Assembly: GCA_963930655.1 (NCBI GenBank)
Contig: OZ005607.1
Coordinates: 20,596,374 to 20,660,373, forward strand
Source: Myrica gale
Lineage: Eukaryota > Streptophyta > Magnoliopsida > Fagales > Myricaceae
Direction of reading: 5' to 3'
Length of the DNA stretch: 64,000 nucleotides
Shown piece by piece: positions 1-8,997 of the stretch. Below the pieces are notes generated by a model. It saw only the letters and a list, made by a program, of their open reading frames with translations. It ran no database searches and was not told the DNA's origin. Each line of letters starts with the position of its first letter. Position 1 is the first letter of the stretch. Both the position numbers and the translations under genes were made by a program.

Positions 1-100
1 TCTTTCTGGCTTTTAACTCAAAAGGGAAACTTTGGGTTCGGCCAGTGAACCGTGAGAATGACACTTCACCAAAGAAGAGATAAAATTACTTGAACGTCGA

Positions 101-355
101 TGCAGATGGAAGCAAATCGTAGAGGGGGTTGTCTCCCTCTCTCTCTCAGCCCGAGAGACGCTTCGAGCTTATAAATTTACTCATTCGATGCAGATGGAAG
201 CAAATCGTAGAGGGGGTTGTCTCTCTCTCTCTCTCTCAGCCCGAGAGACGCTTCGAGCTCATGACTTCACTCATTCGATGCAGATGGAAGCAAATAGTAG
301 AGGGGGTTGTCTCTCTCTCTCTCAGCCCGAGAGACGCTTCGAGCTTATGACTTTA
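101..355. repeat. Tandem repeat, 3 x about 89 bp, with CT-rich stretch
   Basis: The phrase TGCAGATGGAAGCAAAT starts at 101, 189 and 279, giving a period of 88-90 bp. Each unit also carries an AGAGGGGGTTGTCTC block, a (CT)n run of variable length and an AGCCCGAGAGACGCTTCGAG block. The reading frames seen here are by-products of the repeat and are not considered genes. Confidence 0.9.
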
Positions 356-1734
356 CTCTTTTTTTTTTTTTCTAAATTTATGACTTTACTCATTCATCCC
401 GTTAACAGATTACATGCCCTATGGGTTCATGCCATGCCCCTGACGAATAGAGTAGATTTTTAATAAGTATTATAATAATAATAAATTATATTATGAATTT
501 TTTATTATTATATCTAAAATTTTAGGCCAAAATTATTGAATCTCAAACATGACCTAAGTATGTGAAACCGAGTTCAAATTCTATTGCTTGCCAACAAATT
601 CTTCCCCTAAGTGATACTCGAATTTGAGTGTACATATGGGGATTTTTTAGGGTGAAAATTTTGAGTATTGAGGTTTGAAAAATATTATAAAGTAAAGATA
701 TGTTATGGGAGTTGGTGAAAAAGTAAAGAGAGAGAATATTTTTAATAAGTATTATAATAATAAAAAATTATGTGGTGAATTTTTTATGATTAAACCTAAA
801 TATTTGAACCCAAATATTTGGGCACCAAACATACCCTATTTATACACGGTGGTATTTAATTATTACACTTCCAGTCTAGTTAGTGTATTTTTCAACTAGA
901 CCAAATCGGTCAAAATGTACGAAGACTTTTTGATTTTGTTGTCTATTTTTACTTTTTGAATGCGGTGGTGTTTAATACAATAACTCTAAAATATTTTTTT
1001 TTTTCTTCAGGTTAAATAATCTATTTTCATTATAATAAATATAAAAAAATTCATTCAAATAATTTCTCTTTTTACTTTTTCATCAACTCCAACACTCAAA
1101 ATTTTAATCATTCCAAAATTTTAGCACTCAAACACTATACACGGACACTAGTAAGACAAATATATTTTATGAAAAATTTTATTTACTTTTTAATTAAATA
1201 TTTTATACTCTATCATTTACAAATAATGTTGTCTTTCTTTTGAATGAATGAAGATTTATAAGTAATATATTGAAAAATATATTTTCTTCTAAACAGAAAA
1301 AGGGCAAAGAAGACGGCACAATTAAAAATTTGTAAAGTTACATGAATTGTGAAATAATATTAAGAAAGTTCTTTGGGAAACTAGATTAGCACTAATTAAG
1401 GGAAGGAAAAATTATACGTCATCACCCTAAACTACAAATTAATTTGTAATTGCCCCTCAAACTATCACTCTTGCTAAATGACCCCCTCAAGCTACCACAT
1501 TTTCCAATGTGCCATTTAACGGAGCAAATTGCAAAACAGTGGTAGTTTGAATAGGTCAAATAAAGTGGTAATTTAGAATGGTAAAGTATAGTTATCGCTT
1601 ATAAAAAGCTTAAGATAGTTTTAAATTTATGAGTTAATGTCTCTAAAGAACCTTTTATAATACCATTCACATCTTTTGAAATGTTTGTCTTAAATTTATT
1701 GAAGCAAGTACGAAATTTAAATACCATGAGAGTA
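356..1734. other. AT-rich intergenic DNA with MITE remnants
   Basis: No gene is supported. The stretch holds a truncated short-MITE copy (about 440-560), a fuller one (637-837, listed separately), and a reverse-oriented relative around 1008-1143 recognised by TTTTCATCAACTCC and ATTATAATAAAT blocks. At 1405-1640 there are phrases like those of the foldback repeats elsewhere in the window, without a clear second arm. Confidence 0.6.
637..837. repeat. Short MITE-like repeat, family A
   Basis: It contains the family phrases GGTGAAAATTTTGAGTATTG, GTTGGTGAAAAAGT, a purine-rich AAGAGAGAGAA block and TATTATAATAATAAA, in the same order as copies at 50521-50665 and 58801-59008. Copies at 46384 and 56308 show recognisable inverted ends; here the ends are weak. 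Confidence 0.65.
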
Positions 1735-1862
1735 GTAGTTAGCCTAATTGGTTTGGTGATCTAAAAATTAGGGACACTCAGGACCCCCGATAATAGGGCA
1801 TGAGGTCTACAGATCGAACCTCCTGTCTCCAAAATGAACTGCATTCTTATTGGGCTCCCTCC
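1735..1862 (+). repeat. SINE-like (tRNA-derived) sequence, 5' part
   Basis: TAGCCTAATTGG near 1740 resembles a pol III A box and AGATCGAACCTCC near 1811 resembles a B box, as in tRNA-derived plant SINEs. The sequence is cut by the hAT-like element at 1863-2655 and seems to resume at 2656. Spacing between the boxes is somewhat long, so this is a tentative call. Confidence 0.35.
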
Positions 1863-2655
1863 TAGGGGTGGGCATTTTGTCTGTCGGTACCGATTTCAGC
1901 CACCACTTGGAACCAGAGCCGGAGCCGGTAGAGTATATGGCCAAATATCAGAACCGATATCGGTAATTCTGGGTGGAATTCCGGTACCGAATTTTTTTAA
2001 TGTATTATAACCAAAACACACAGTTTTGGTCTTGGGGGGTAAGATGTAACCCTAGACAGAAACGCACAGTTTTGGTCTCATTTCTCTCCTCTCCTCTCTA
2101 GTCTCTCTCGTCTTCTCCAACTCCGCTCTCCTCTCCTTCTCCGAAGAGCCTCTCTCTCACTGTGACTGAGTCATATTGCAGCATTGCTCTCTCGCATCTC
2201 TCCCTCTGTCTCTCAGTTCTCACATTCTCTTCTCTCTCTCAACTCTCTCTGTCTCTCTGATCTCCACTGCTGAAGGCCCACAACGTGCCAACAGCACAGT
2301 TACGCCTCTTTGTCGACGCCGCCTTTCTCTCAGCCAAATTTCACAAATTTTTCGTTTTTACTTGTTGTGAATCTATTTATTGTAATTTGTGCAACTGTAT
2401 TTGGATTTTGTCATTTTGGAATTTGGATAGGGGTGGGCATTTTGTGAATCTGTTTTATTGTGAATTTATTATGAATCTCTTCTCTCTCACCTCTCTGATC
2501 TCTCTGTTTATTTTTTTATTTAGATCAGATAATCCATACTAGAATTCCGACATCCGTTACCGAGATTCCGCTACTAGGTTGCCGGAATTCTGGCAGTTGT
2601 CGGACCGGAACCGGATGCCAAAATAGGCATCTTGTACTACTGTTACCCACCCCTG
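1863..2655. mobile_element. Non-autonomous hAT-like element (TAGGGGTGGGCA ends), 793 bp
   Basis: It begins TAGGGGTGGGCATTTTGT and ends GTTACCCACCCCTG, an inverted pair. It is flanked by a perfect 8-bp direct duplication CTCCCTCC (1855-1862 and 2656-2663), the size made by hAT transposases. The interior has a CT-rich stretch and a second TAGGGGTGGGCATTTTGT phrase near 2428, but no transposase similarity is visible. The element at 61833 has related ends. Confidence 0.85.
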
Positions 2656-2663
2656 CTCCCTCC

Positions 2664-3430
2664 TCCTTCACAAATAGCTAGCTCAATCCGAACCATTTGT
2701 AGCATATGGAGATTCTTAGGATCATACGCAAGGAAGTAGGCCTTTGAAAAAAAAATGGAAAATTTGAACAAGGTAGGATTTTGTTTTTTGAACTATTTCC
2801 ATCTTGCCTTCCCCACTTTCTCTTTAACCTGTTTGTTGAACTTGAGGAGGTCACGATCTTGATGAACTGGGTGCAGTACTATTGGGTCCCCACGTTGTTA
2901 TTTGACATTCACTCGGATGTCACCCCAAATCCATGTCTTTTTAAGCTTTTCTTAACGTGAGGCTAACATCATCTTCTGGTGTTCGATTATGACACCGGCA
3001 TGAATTGGGCGTGAAATTACCTCTCTATATATAAGCTGGTTGGTTTAGAGGAGTGATTGCACGGACCCGTTTGGTGAAGGTGCTTTTGGGCGACTTTTTA
3101 TCTCTCCAACAGATCAGACTCAGGATTCAGGAAGTCCGTGGCCACTAACCTCCAGAAGCTTCTCAATTTGTCTTGGCCGCAGCAAGAAGGTAGGAAAGAA
3201 TTCCGGTTCCTTTCCCCCCATAATTTCATGGCAGAAAGTATTAATTTAAGCTCTATTATATTAGGAAATAACTAAAGTAGACAATCTGTTAATAACTTGT
3301 AATTAAATATATTGTATGAAATATTACTTGGAGGTTATATCAAACGGTTCATGAGAATAGACAAATTCAAAGAGAGACACTAAATGCATTGAATATTGTA
3401 TGACGCATATTGTCCGATAAGTAATATATA
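2664..3430. other. Intergenic stretch
   Basis: After the probable remainder of the SINE-like sequence (to about 2710), I see no gene, RNA or repeat that I can name in this stretch. Confidence 0.5.
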
Positions 3431-3799
3431 TTAGGGATAAATACATTTTGCACCCTCTAATTATGGGTTTCTTGACATTTTTAGCGCAAGTTATTATTTT
3501 TGTCTCATTGCACCCACTAACTATTAATTTCAAACATTTTGCACTACCTGTTAAAAATTATAATTTGGAAGGAAAATAATTTTGGTGCAAAATGACAATT
3601 TTGACCTCATAATTTTTTCAGCAGTGACCCATTTATGAGTGTAAAATCGTAATTTTGAAGACAAAATAAATTGACAAAAATGTTTTACTGAAAGTGAAAA
3701 ATATTTAAACTTAATAGTTGGTGGGTACAACGTGACAAAAATAATAGATTATAGTGCAACGTATCATTACCTCATAAATAAAGAGTATTTAACCCTTAA
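3431..3799. repeat. Foldback MITE, family B
   Basis: The start TTAGGGATAAATACATTTTG is mirrored by the end GTATTTAACCCTTAA. The phrases TTTTGCACCC and ACTATTAATTTCAAACA in the left half reappear as reverse complements in the right half, so the element folds into a long imperfect hairpin. Relatives lie at 19200, 40105 and 51893. Confidence 0.75.
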
Positions 3800-3989
3800 T
3801 ATTATGAGCGACATTAAATATTATAGTGTCTATTGGTCTTGTTGATCTCTCTTCAAATTAGTTTATTGACAGTAAATTAGAAAGTATTCAGAGTAAAAAA
3901 AAATGTGGCTAAAATGTAAGGAGAAAACGTGGCAGTAACGAGTAATGGGTGAGTGAGGCCAATGCAAGACGGCTGCTTCTTGAAACATG

Positions 3990-4083
3990 GAGCCAAGACG
4001 ACTTGCCAATGTTTGGTGAAGAGCCTTAGTGCAGACTCACCAATGCCGCTAGCCCCACCGGTAATTATTGTCACTTTTTCCTT
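3990..4083 (-). pseudogene. Fragment of a short-chain dehydrogenase/reductase gene
   Basis: About 31 codons on the minus strand read as the start of a classical SDR. A hydrophobic strand is followed by TGGASGIGE, the Rossmann-fold NAD(P)-binding loop TGxxxGxG, and then a short helix with ALRLFTKH. The reading then leaves the family pattern, and nothing further downstream resembles the rest of an SDR (for example no YxxxK active-site motif). The wording of the motif is closest to secoisolariciresinol-dehydrogenase-like SDRs, by memory. It is best explained as a captured or decayed first-exon fragment. Confidence 0.6.
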
Positions 4084-5662
4084 CTAGATACTATCTCTAG
4101 AGTGAATTAGAAATTTATGTAAAAAATATATTTTTCTCCCACCGATTATGAAGTATTGACACTTTCCACCTCATTTTATTGATTTGGTGACATTTCGCCC
4201 ACAACTACCACCTACTTACATATTGCACCCGACGTCAGGATTTCTGTCATTTTGGACGGAAGGGCGTGCATGTGACACATACATAATTCGTTGTAACATT
4301 TTATGCCTCTTTTAGCCCTTGAAAAAAATACAATTTTTGCCCTTAACCATTGAGATATTAGGACTTTGCACCTTATATTACTAATTTGGTGACATTTTGC
4401 ACCTCTTTTACCGCATGTTATACAAGTGAACATAATATGTCTGAAACCTTTTGAAAATTTTCATTTTGCACTTTATTTTTCTCTTTTAACATACGCAACA
4501 CTTCCCTCATTCTCGAGTGAAGACTAACAAAACCAATTTCATCAGCTGAGACCCCAATAACTTACTACACCACGATGGCATTACACATGAGCGTAATGGT
4601 ACTCAGTTATTCAACGTTTAAATCCTTCCTTAAAGCATTGTGGTTCCCAATAGTATATTACTTTAAATTTTTAGATCGATTGGGGAATCTGAGATTTGAA
4701 CCTTTGATTTTGCGTATCTGAAGTAACGTTAAAGATGTTGCGATTTGAATATCGGTCATTTTTTGTTATTTTTTAAAGAGACGTCCCCATCAAGCAGTAA
4801 TGCTAGCTCTGGAACAACATTGAGCTCATCGACATTGCCAAGTCCAAATTGCTACTGTGGTGTTGAAGCATCCATTGACTAGTGATTTCTTTTCGAGTCC
4901 AACCCTATACAGATATACTGAATATATTGCATCATCAAGAGATTGGCGGATTTCGTATTGAATATTTATACAATCTCATTTATTATGTACAAGACCCAAC
5001 ATTACCTGAAATATATGACCTAGAAAGATCATCACCAAATGACTTGGTCAAAGAACAAGTACACAACAAATAGACCTGAATAAACCTCTCAGGTCTAAGG
5101 AAACAATAAACTAATTGTGTTAAATATTTTCTCAACATTAGTGATCGCATCCTGGAGGTATCAATACCTGATCTCGTTAGTGTATATTTTTACAGTGCAC
5201 TCATTCATCTGCACCTCAATGACAGAGTCTATCATTCTATTTAATAGAGGCACAACGAATGTAAACCTATTTGTACATAAATATGTAATTCGGCCTAAAA
5301 CAACGGTTAAGTAAATAAGGAACCAAAAAATCATGTTTCTTGCCTTTTATTAATTAATCATTGGTATGACTTTTCTACAATGTCACTCAACAATATCCGT
5401 ATAACATCTTATGTCACAACATAATACCCAATAAATAAATATAAACATGTGACATCTAAATAAATAATTATTTAGACAACTAGTTTTGAGGACATATTTC
5501 TTTCGGTAAATACCATCATATATCTCAAAGACAAAATTAGACTATAATACGTAATGTGACTATGTAGAATGACCTTCACCAATCTACCCCAACTCTCACT
5601 TTTGGGGTTAAAAACACATTCACCAAACAACAAATAGAGAAACCATCATGCCGAACCACAAG
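4084..5662. other. Intergenic stretch with decayed repeats
   Basis: Between about 4100 and 4470 there are two direct copies of phrases related to foldback family B (TGACATTTCGCCC, TGACATTTTGCACC), but no clear hairpin. From 4480 to 5662 I see only short frames without recognisable similarity. The DNA directly beside the retroelement is the target copy of its GATCC duplication. Confidence 0.5.
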
Positions 5663-5667
5663 GATCC

Positions 5668-5994
5668 TGATACGTTGAGTCAGTCAGACTCACTTAGAAT
5701 AAGTTGGAGGTTTAAAGTGGGTGCTAACAACAAGAAGATGACCTAATCTATTTCCTTGATTTTAGCTCATTTGATTTTAGTTATTAAAGGTGTTGTTGTT
5801 TATTTGAATGGTTGTAAACTTTTAGGAGAGTGGTGTCTAGTTTTTAGGATAGTTTGTTGTAATTGTAATTTAAATTGGAATGTACGTTGACGTTGGAAAG
5901 GAAACAAATAAAAAATTATCTAATTTTGTGGTAAATTCTCACCTGAAGAGAATTTTAGCTATATTTTCTGAAACCTCTTGACTGGGACCTATCA
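5668..5994 (+). repeat. 5' LTR of the gypsy-type element
   Basis: This 327-bp terminal repeat runs TGATACG...CCTATCA. It differs from the 3' copy by scattered substitutions and a few indels (the 3' copy is 338 bp), which shows that the insertion is not recent. Confidence 0.92.
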
Positions 5995-5995
5995 T

Positions 5996-6007
5996 TGGTA
6001 TCAGAGC
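5996..6007 (+). other. Primer binding site (tRNA-iMet)
   Basis: TGGTATCAGAGC lies one base after the 5' LTR and is complementary to the 3' end of plant initiator tRNA-Met, the usual primer for minus-strand synthesis of LTR retrotransposons. Confidence 0.93.
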
Positions 6008-6013
6008 TACATT

Positions 6014-6339
6014 ATGACCACCAACAAAGAAAGGATTCAGATATTAGAAGCTGGACTCAATAGAGTCCAAAGTGGGGTGCAACTCATGGAGATAGCCATG
6101 ACTGATCGGCTGCATCGTCTGGAAGAGTCCTTCAACAAGTTTTCCGAGGTTGTTTTATTTGATAAGCAGAAGGCAAAATTGAAAGATGGTGAAGGAGCGA
6201 AGCAAATTTTCTCAGCAAAGATAGCAAAATTTGAGTTTTATCGCTATGTCGAAGATGACCCAACTGAATGGTTCAATCGAGTGGCTCAATTTTTTGAGTA
6301 TCAAGGGACGACGAATAATCAAAAGGTGGTGTTGGTTTC
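6014..6339 (+). pseudogene. Ty3/gypsy gag, N-terminal part
   Basis: The frame opens at an ATG ten bases after the primer site. After an N-terminal helical region it shows the retrotransposon gag capsid pattern, including KFEFYRY, DDPTEWFNRVAQFFEYQG and TTNNQK. The gag is interrupted at 6340 by a copia-type LTR, and its continuation is at 8191. Similarity is to the Retrotrans_gag family of plant gypsy elements. Confidence 0.85.
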
Positions 6340-8190
6340 TGTTAGCCCAAGGTTGTTTTACAAACAATCCATAAATGATTTCGATGATAACAAAATATTC
6401 TAAGTTTCAAAGACTTTAGATTTTACATTGTCAATCCACAATTTCCAAGTTATATTTCAAAGGATGAGGTTATCTCACAAAAAATGTTTCTAAGTACTTT
6501 GAAGATTTTTTATTTTATCTTGACAATCCAAATTTCTAAAATATATCTCGAAGATTGAGGTTATCTCTTTAAAATATTTATAAGTGCACTTAAACACCAT
6601 TACACAAGTTTAAAAGATAAATTTCTCATATTGTAGGTGTTTAAAGAAAGTTAGAATGGATCAGACACTTTCAAGTTGCTGATTTTCTCTCCATTAGTGG
6701 GAAGTGTCGACACATTGGACCATAGTGTCAACACATTGAACTAACACCCGAGAGTTTACATTTTAGGACATTCAACGTGATTTTTTGTCTGTGAAAGTGT
6801 TGACACATTGAACTAACACTCGAGAGTTTACATTTCAGGACATTCAACGTGATTTTTTGTCTGTGTTGGAAGTGTCGACACATTGGACCATAGTGTCGAC
6901 ACATTGAACTAACACCCGAGAGTCTATTTCCATACTAAGTTTAATGTGTCAGCACATACAATCAATGTGTCGACACATTGTGCTATTTTGCAGATTCTTT
7001 GGAAACGACGTCAGCTCTTTCTAAAATGGTTCAAATGTCTTCTAAACCCCTCCAACGGCTCTCAAACTTTACAAGAAGACCCTTAATGACCGTTGTAGAC
7101 CTAAGGGCTATAAGAAGAACAAGATGGAGAGAGAAAGCTTGAGCTCAATCATCAACACAAAATCTAGAGAAAGAAATCCAAGATCCAAAGTTTTCATTTG
7201 CTGATTCTTCCAAGATCAAAGCTCCCATTTGTTCAAATCTTCTCCTATTGCTCATAATTGACAACCCAGCCTTCAAAGGGAGAGAACTTACTTGAAGAAG
7301 AAAGAGACTTGCATCATTATTCAAAATCTAACTCCGTTAGAGAGAGAAAGAAAGATCCAAAGTTTCACTTGCTGATTCGTTCAAGTACGAAGTTTCATTG
7401 TCAAATCTTCCTCTCTTGCTCATCATTGACGACCTAGCCTCCAAATAGAGAGATTTCTTGAAGAAAGGACAACACACTTGCAAGTTCACTTTGCCCTAAC
7501 TTCTAGAGAGAAAGTGCCTTGAAGAAGAAAGAAGAACTCACCAACCAAAAAGGCTTGTGCTCACACCTTCCAAACTTTAGCTTTCCTTTGATAATCTTGT
7601 CTTCTTGCACTCTATTGAGGTTACCACTTGCTTATTTGGCTTAGAGAGTCATTCAACATTTTGTGTCTTATTTGCTCATTCGGCTTAGAGAGCCTTCATT
7701 GTACCCATTATTTTTAAAACATTTGAGTGTTGGGAAAAAATACTTGGTCCTACTTGTGAGAGTAGAAGAAATCCTCTAGGTTGTGAGGATTTGTGAAAGT
7801 GAGTTAAAGTGTAAGCTCAGAAAACACTTTGTAAAGGTTCCTTAGCACCCCGGAAGCTAAGGTGTATTCGTTATTTGGAGAATAATGGAGGAAAGCCCAA
7901 GGAAGTCAATAGCCTTGGGGCTGGACGTAGGCAAGTGTTGGCCGAACCACCTAAATCGCGGTATTGTCTCTCTAACTCTATCTCACTTATTATTCGTTTC
8001 ATATTCATACTTGTAGAATTTTATGTTTTATCATTAATTGCTTATATTTGACAAAGCATTAGACACTTTAGATCAACATTCTTATCTGTTAAAGAGGGGT
8101 AGTTTTCATATTTCCAATTTGTGTTTAAAAAGTGATAAGTTTTTGAAAAACTCAATTCACCCCCCTCTTGGGTTGTTAATTAGACTCACA
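6340..8190 (+). mobile_element. Solo LTR of a Ty1/copia (SIRE/Maximus-like) retrotransposon, 1851 bp
   Basis: It starts TGTTAGCCCAAGG and ends CTCTTGGGTTG...ACTCACA, both typical of SIRE/Maximus-type copia LTRs. A perfect 5-bp duplication GTTTC (6335-6339 and 8191-8195) frames it. There is no internal domain, primer site or second LTR, so this is the scar of LTR-LTR recombination. The LTR contains a cluster of GTGTCGACAC palindromes (6700-6990) and a purine-rich region with duplicated segments (about 7130-7560), probably the transcribed leader. Confidence 0.9.
6700..6990. repeat. Tandem GTGTCGACACATTG palindromes in the copia LTR
   Basis: The palindrome GTGTCGACAC or near copies occurs at about 6704, 6727, 6798, 6870, 6892 and 6967. 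Most are followed by ATTG and linked by a repeated AACTAACACCCGAGAGT block. It lies in the U3-like first third of the LTR, where plant LTRs often carry short enhancer repeats. Confidence 0.8.
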
Positions 8191-8478
8191 GTTTCCTTTC
8201 ACTTGGAGGGAAAGGGCAATCAATGGCGGTAATGGGTGCGCCAAGCTTACCGCGAGAAAGGCCAAACATTGACGTGGGAGGTGTTTGAAGAGGAGTTGTG
8301 GGCTCGTTTCGATCCCACGGATTGTGATGACTTCGATAAAGCTTTGTCCAGAGTAAGGCAAGTGGGGACGTTGCGGGACTACCAAAGAGAATTCGAAATT
8401 AATGATGATGCAATGCCGGAAGAAGTTACCGAGTCATTATACGATTCGGGTAAGATGCGAAGAACAAAGTCGCCTTGA
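8191..8478 (+). pseudogene. Ty3/gypsy gag, C-terminal part, fused to the polyprotein tail by deletion
   Basis: The gag resumes with SFHLEGKGNQW, then a stop codon near 8230 and further typical gag wording (EVFEEELWARF, YQREFE). After residue block YQREFE the reading jumps to an unrelated acidic tail and ends shortly before the purine tract. The protease, RT, RNase H and integrase coding was therefore deleted between about 8400 and 8490. The premature stop and the nested LTR make it non-functional. Confidence 0.8.
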
Positions 8479-8506
8479 GGACAAGGCTACACTTCAAGGG
8501 GATAAT

Positions 8507-8844
8507 TGATACGTTGAGTCAGTCAAACTCACGTAGAATAAGTTGGAGGTTTAAAGTTGATGCTAACAACAAGGAGATGACCTGATCTATTTCCTTGATT
8601 TTAGCTTACTCAATTTTAGTCGTTATTTTAGTTATTAAAGGTGGTGTTGTTTATTTGAATGGTTGCAAACTTTTAGGAGAGTGGTGTCTAATTTTTAGGA
8701 TAGTTTGTTGCAATTGTAATTTAAATTGGAATGTACATTGACTTTGGAAAGGAAGCAAATAAGAAGTTATCTAATTTTGTGCTACATTCTCACCGAAGAG
8801 AATTTTAGCTATAATTTCTGAAAGCTCTTGACTGGGACCTATCA
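8507..8844 (+). repeat. 3' LTR of the gypsy-type element
   Basis: It has the same start and end as the 5' LTR, is preceded by AAGGGGATAA (polypurine tract) and is followed by target duplication GATCC. Compared with the 5' copy it has a short insertion around 8617-8630. Confidence 0.92.
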
Positions 8845-8997
8845 GATCCAGCAACAAGCGGCCTCCAAATACCTGTACAACAAGAAGATTTGCAAGCCAG
8901 CTACTCATAGACCAAATTTTTTTAACACGATGCTCTTTTGACTATTTAAGCATTCAATAACTGAGACATTACGTGTGAAACCGACCAAGTCTAATAT

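Larger units (their letters stand above)
5668..8844 (+). mobile_element. Ty3/gypsy-type LTR retrotransposon, internally deleted, with nested solo LTR
   Basis: The element has two similar LTRs (5668-5994 and 8507-8844), both starting TGATACGTTGAG and ending GACCTATCA. A perfect 5-bp target duplication GATCC lies at 5663-5667 and 8845-8849. Directly after the 5' LTR is TGGTATCAGAGC, the tRNA-iMet primer binding site, and before the 3' LTR is a purine-rich AAGGGGATAA. Only gag coding remains; protease, RT and integrase are missing. It is also split by a copia-type solo LTR at 6340-8190. It sits just beyond the 3' end of the NAC gene. Confidence 0.93.

Noticed and set aside
101-355. Possible CRISPR-like array or coding repeat protein
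   Set aside because: The units are contiguous 89-bp tandem repeats without spacers, in plant nuclear DNA. The open frames are by-products.
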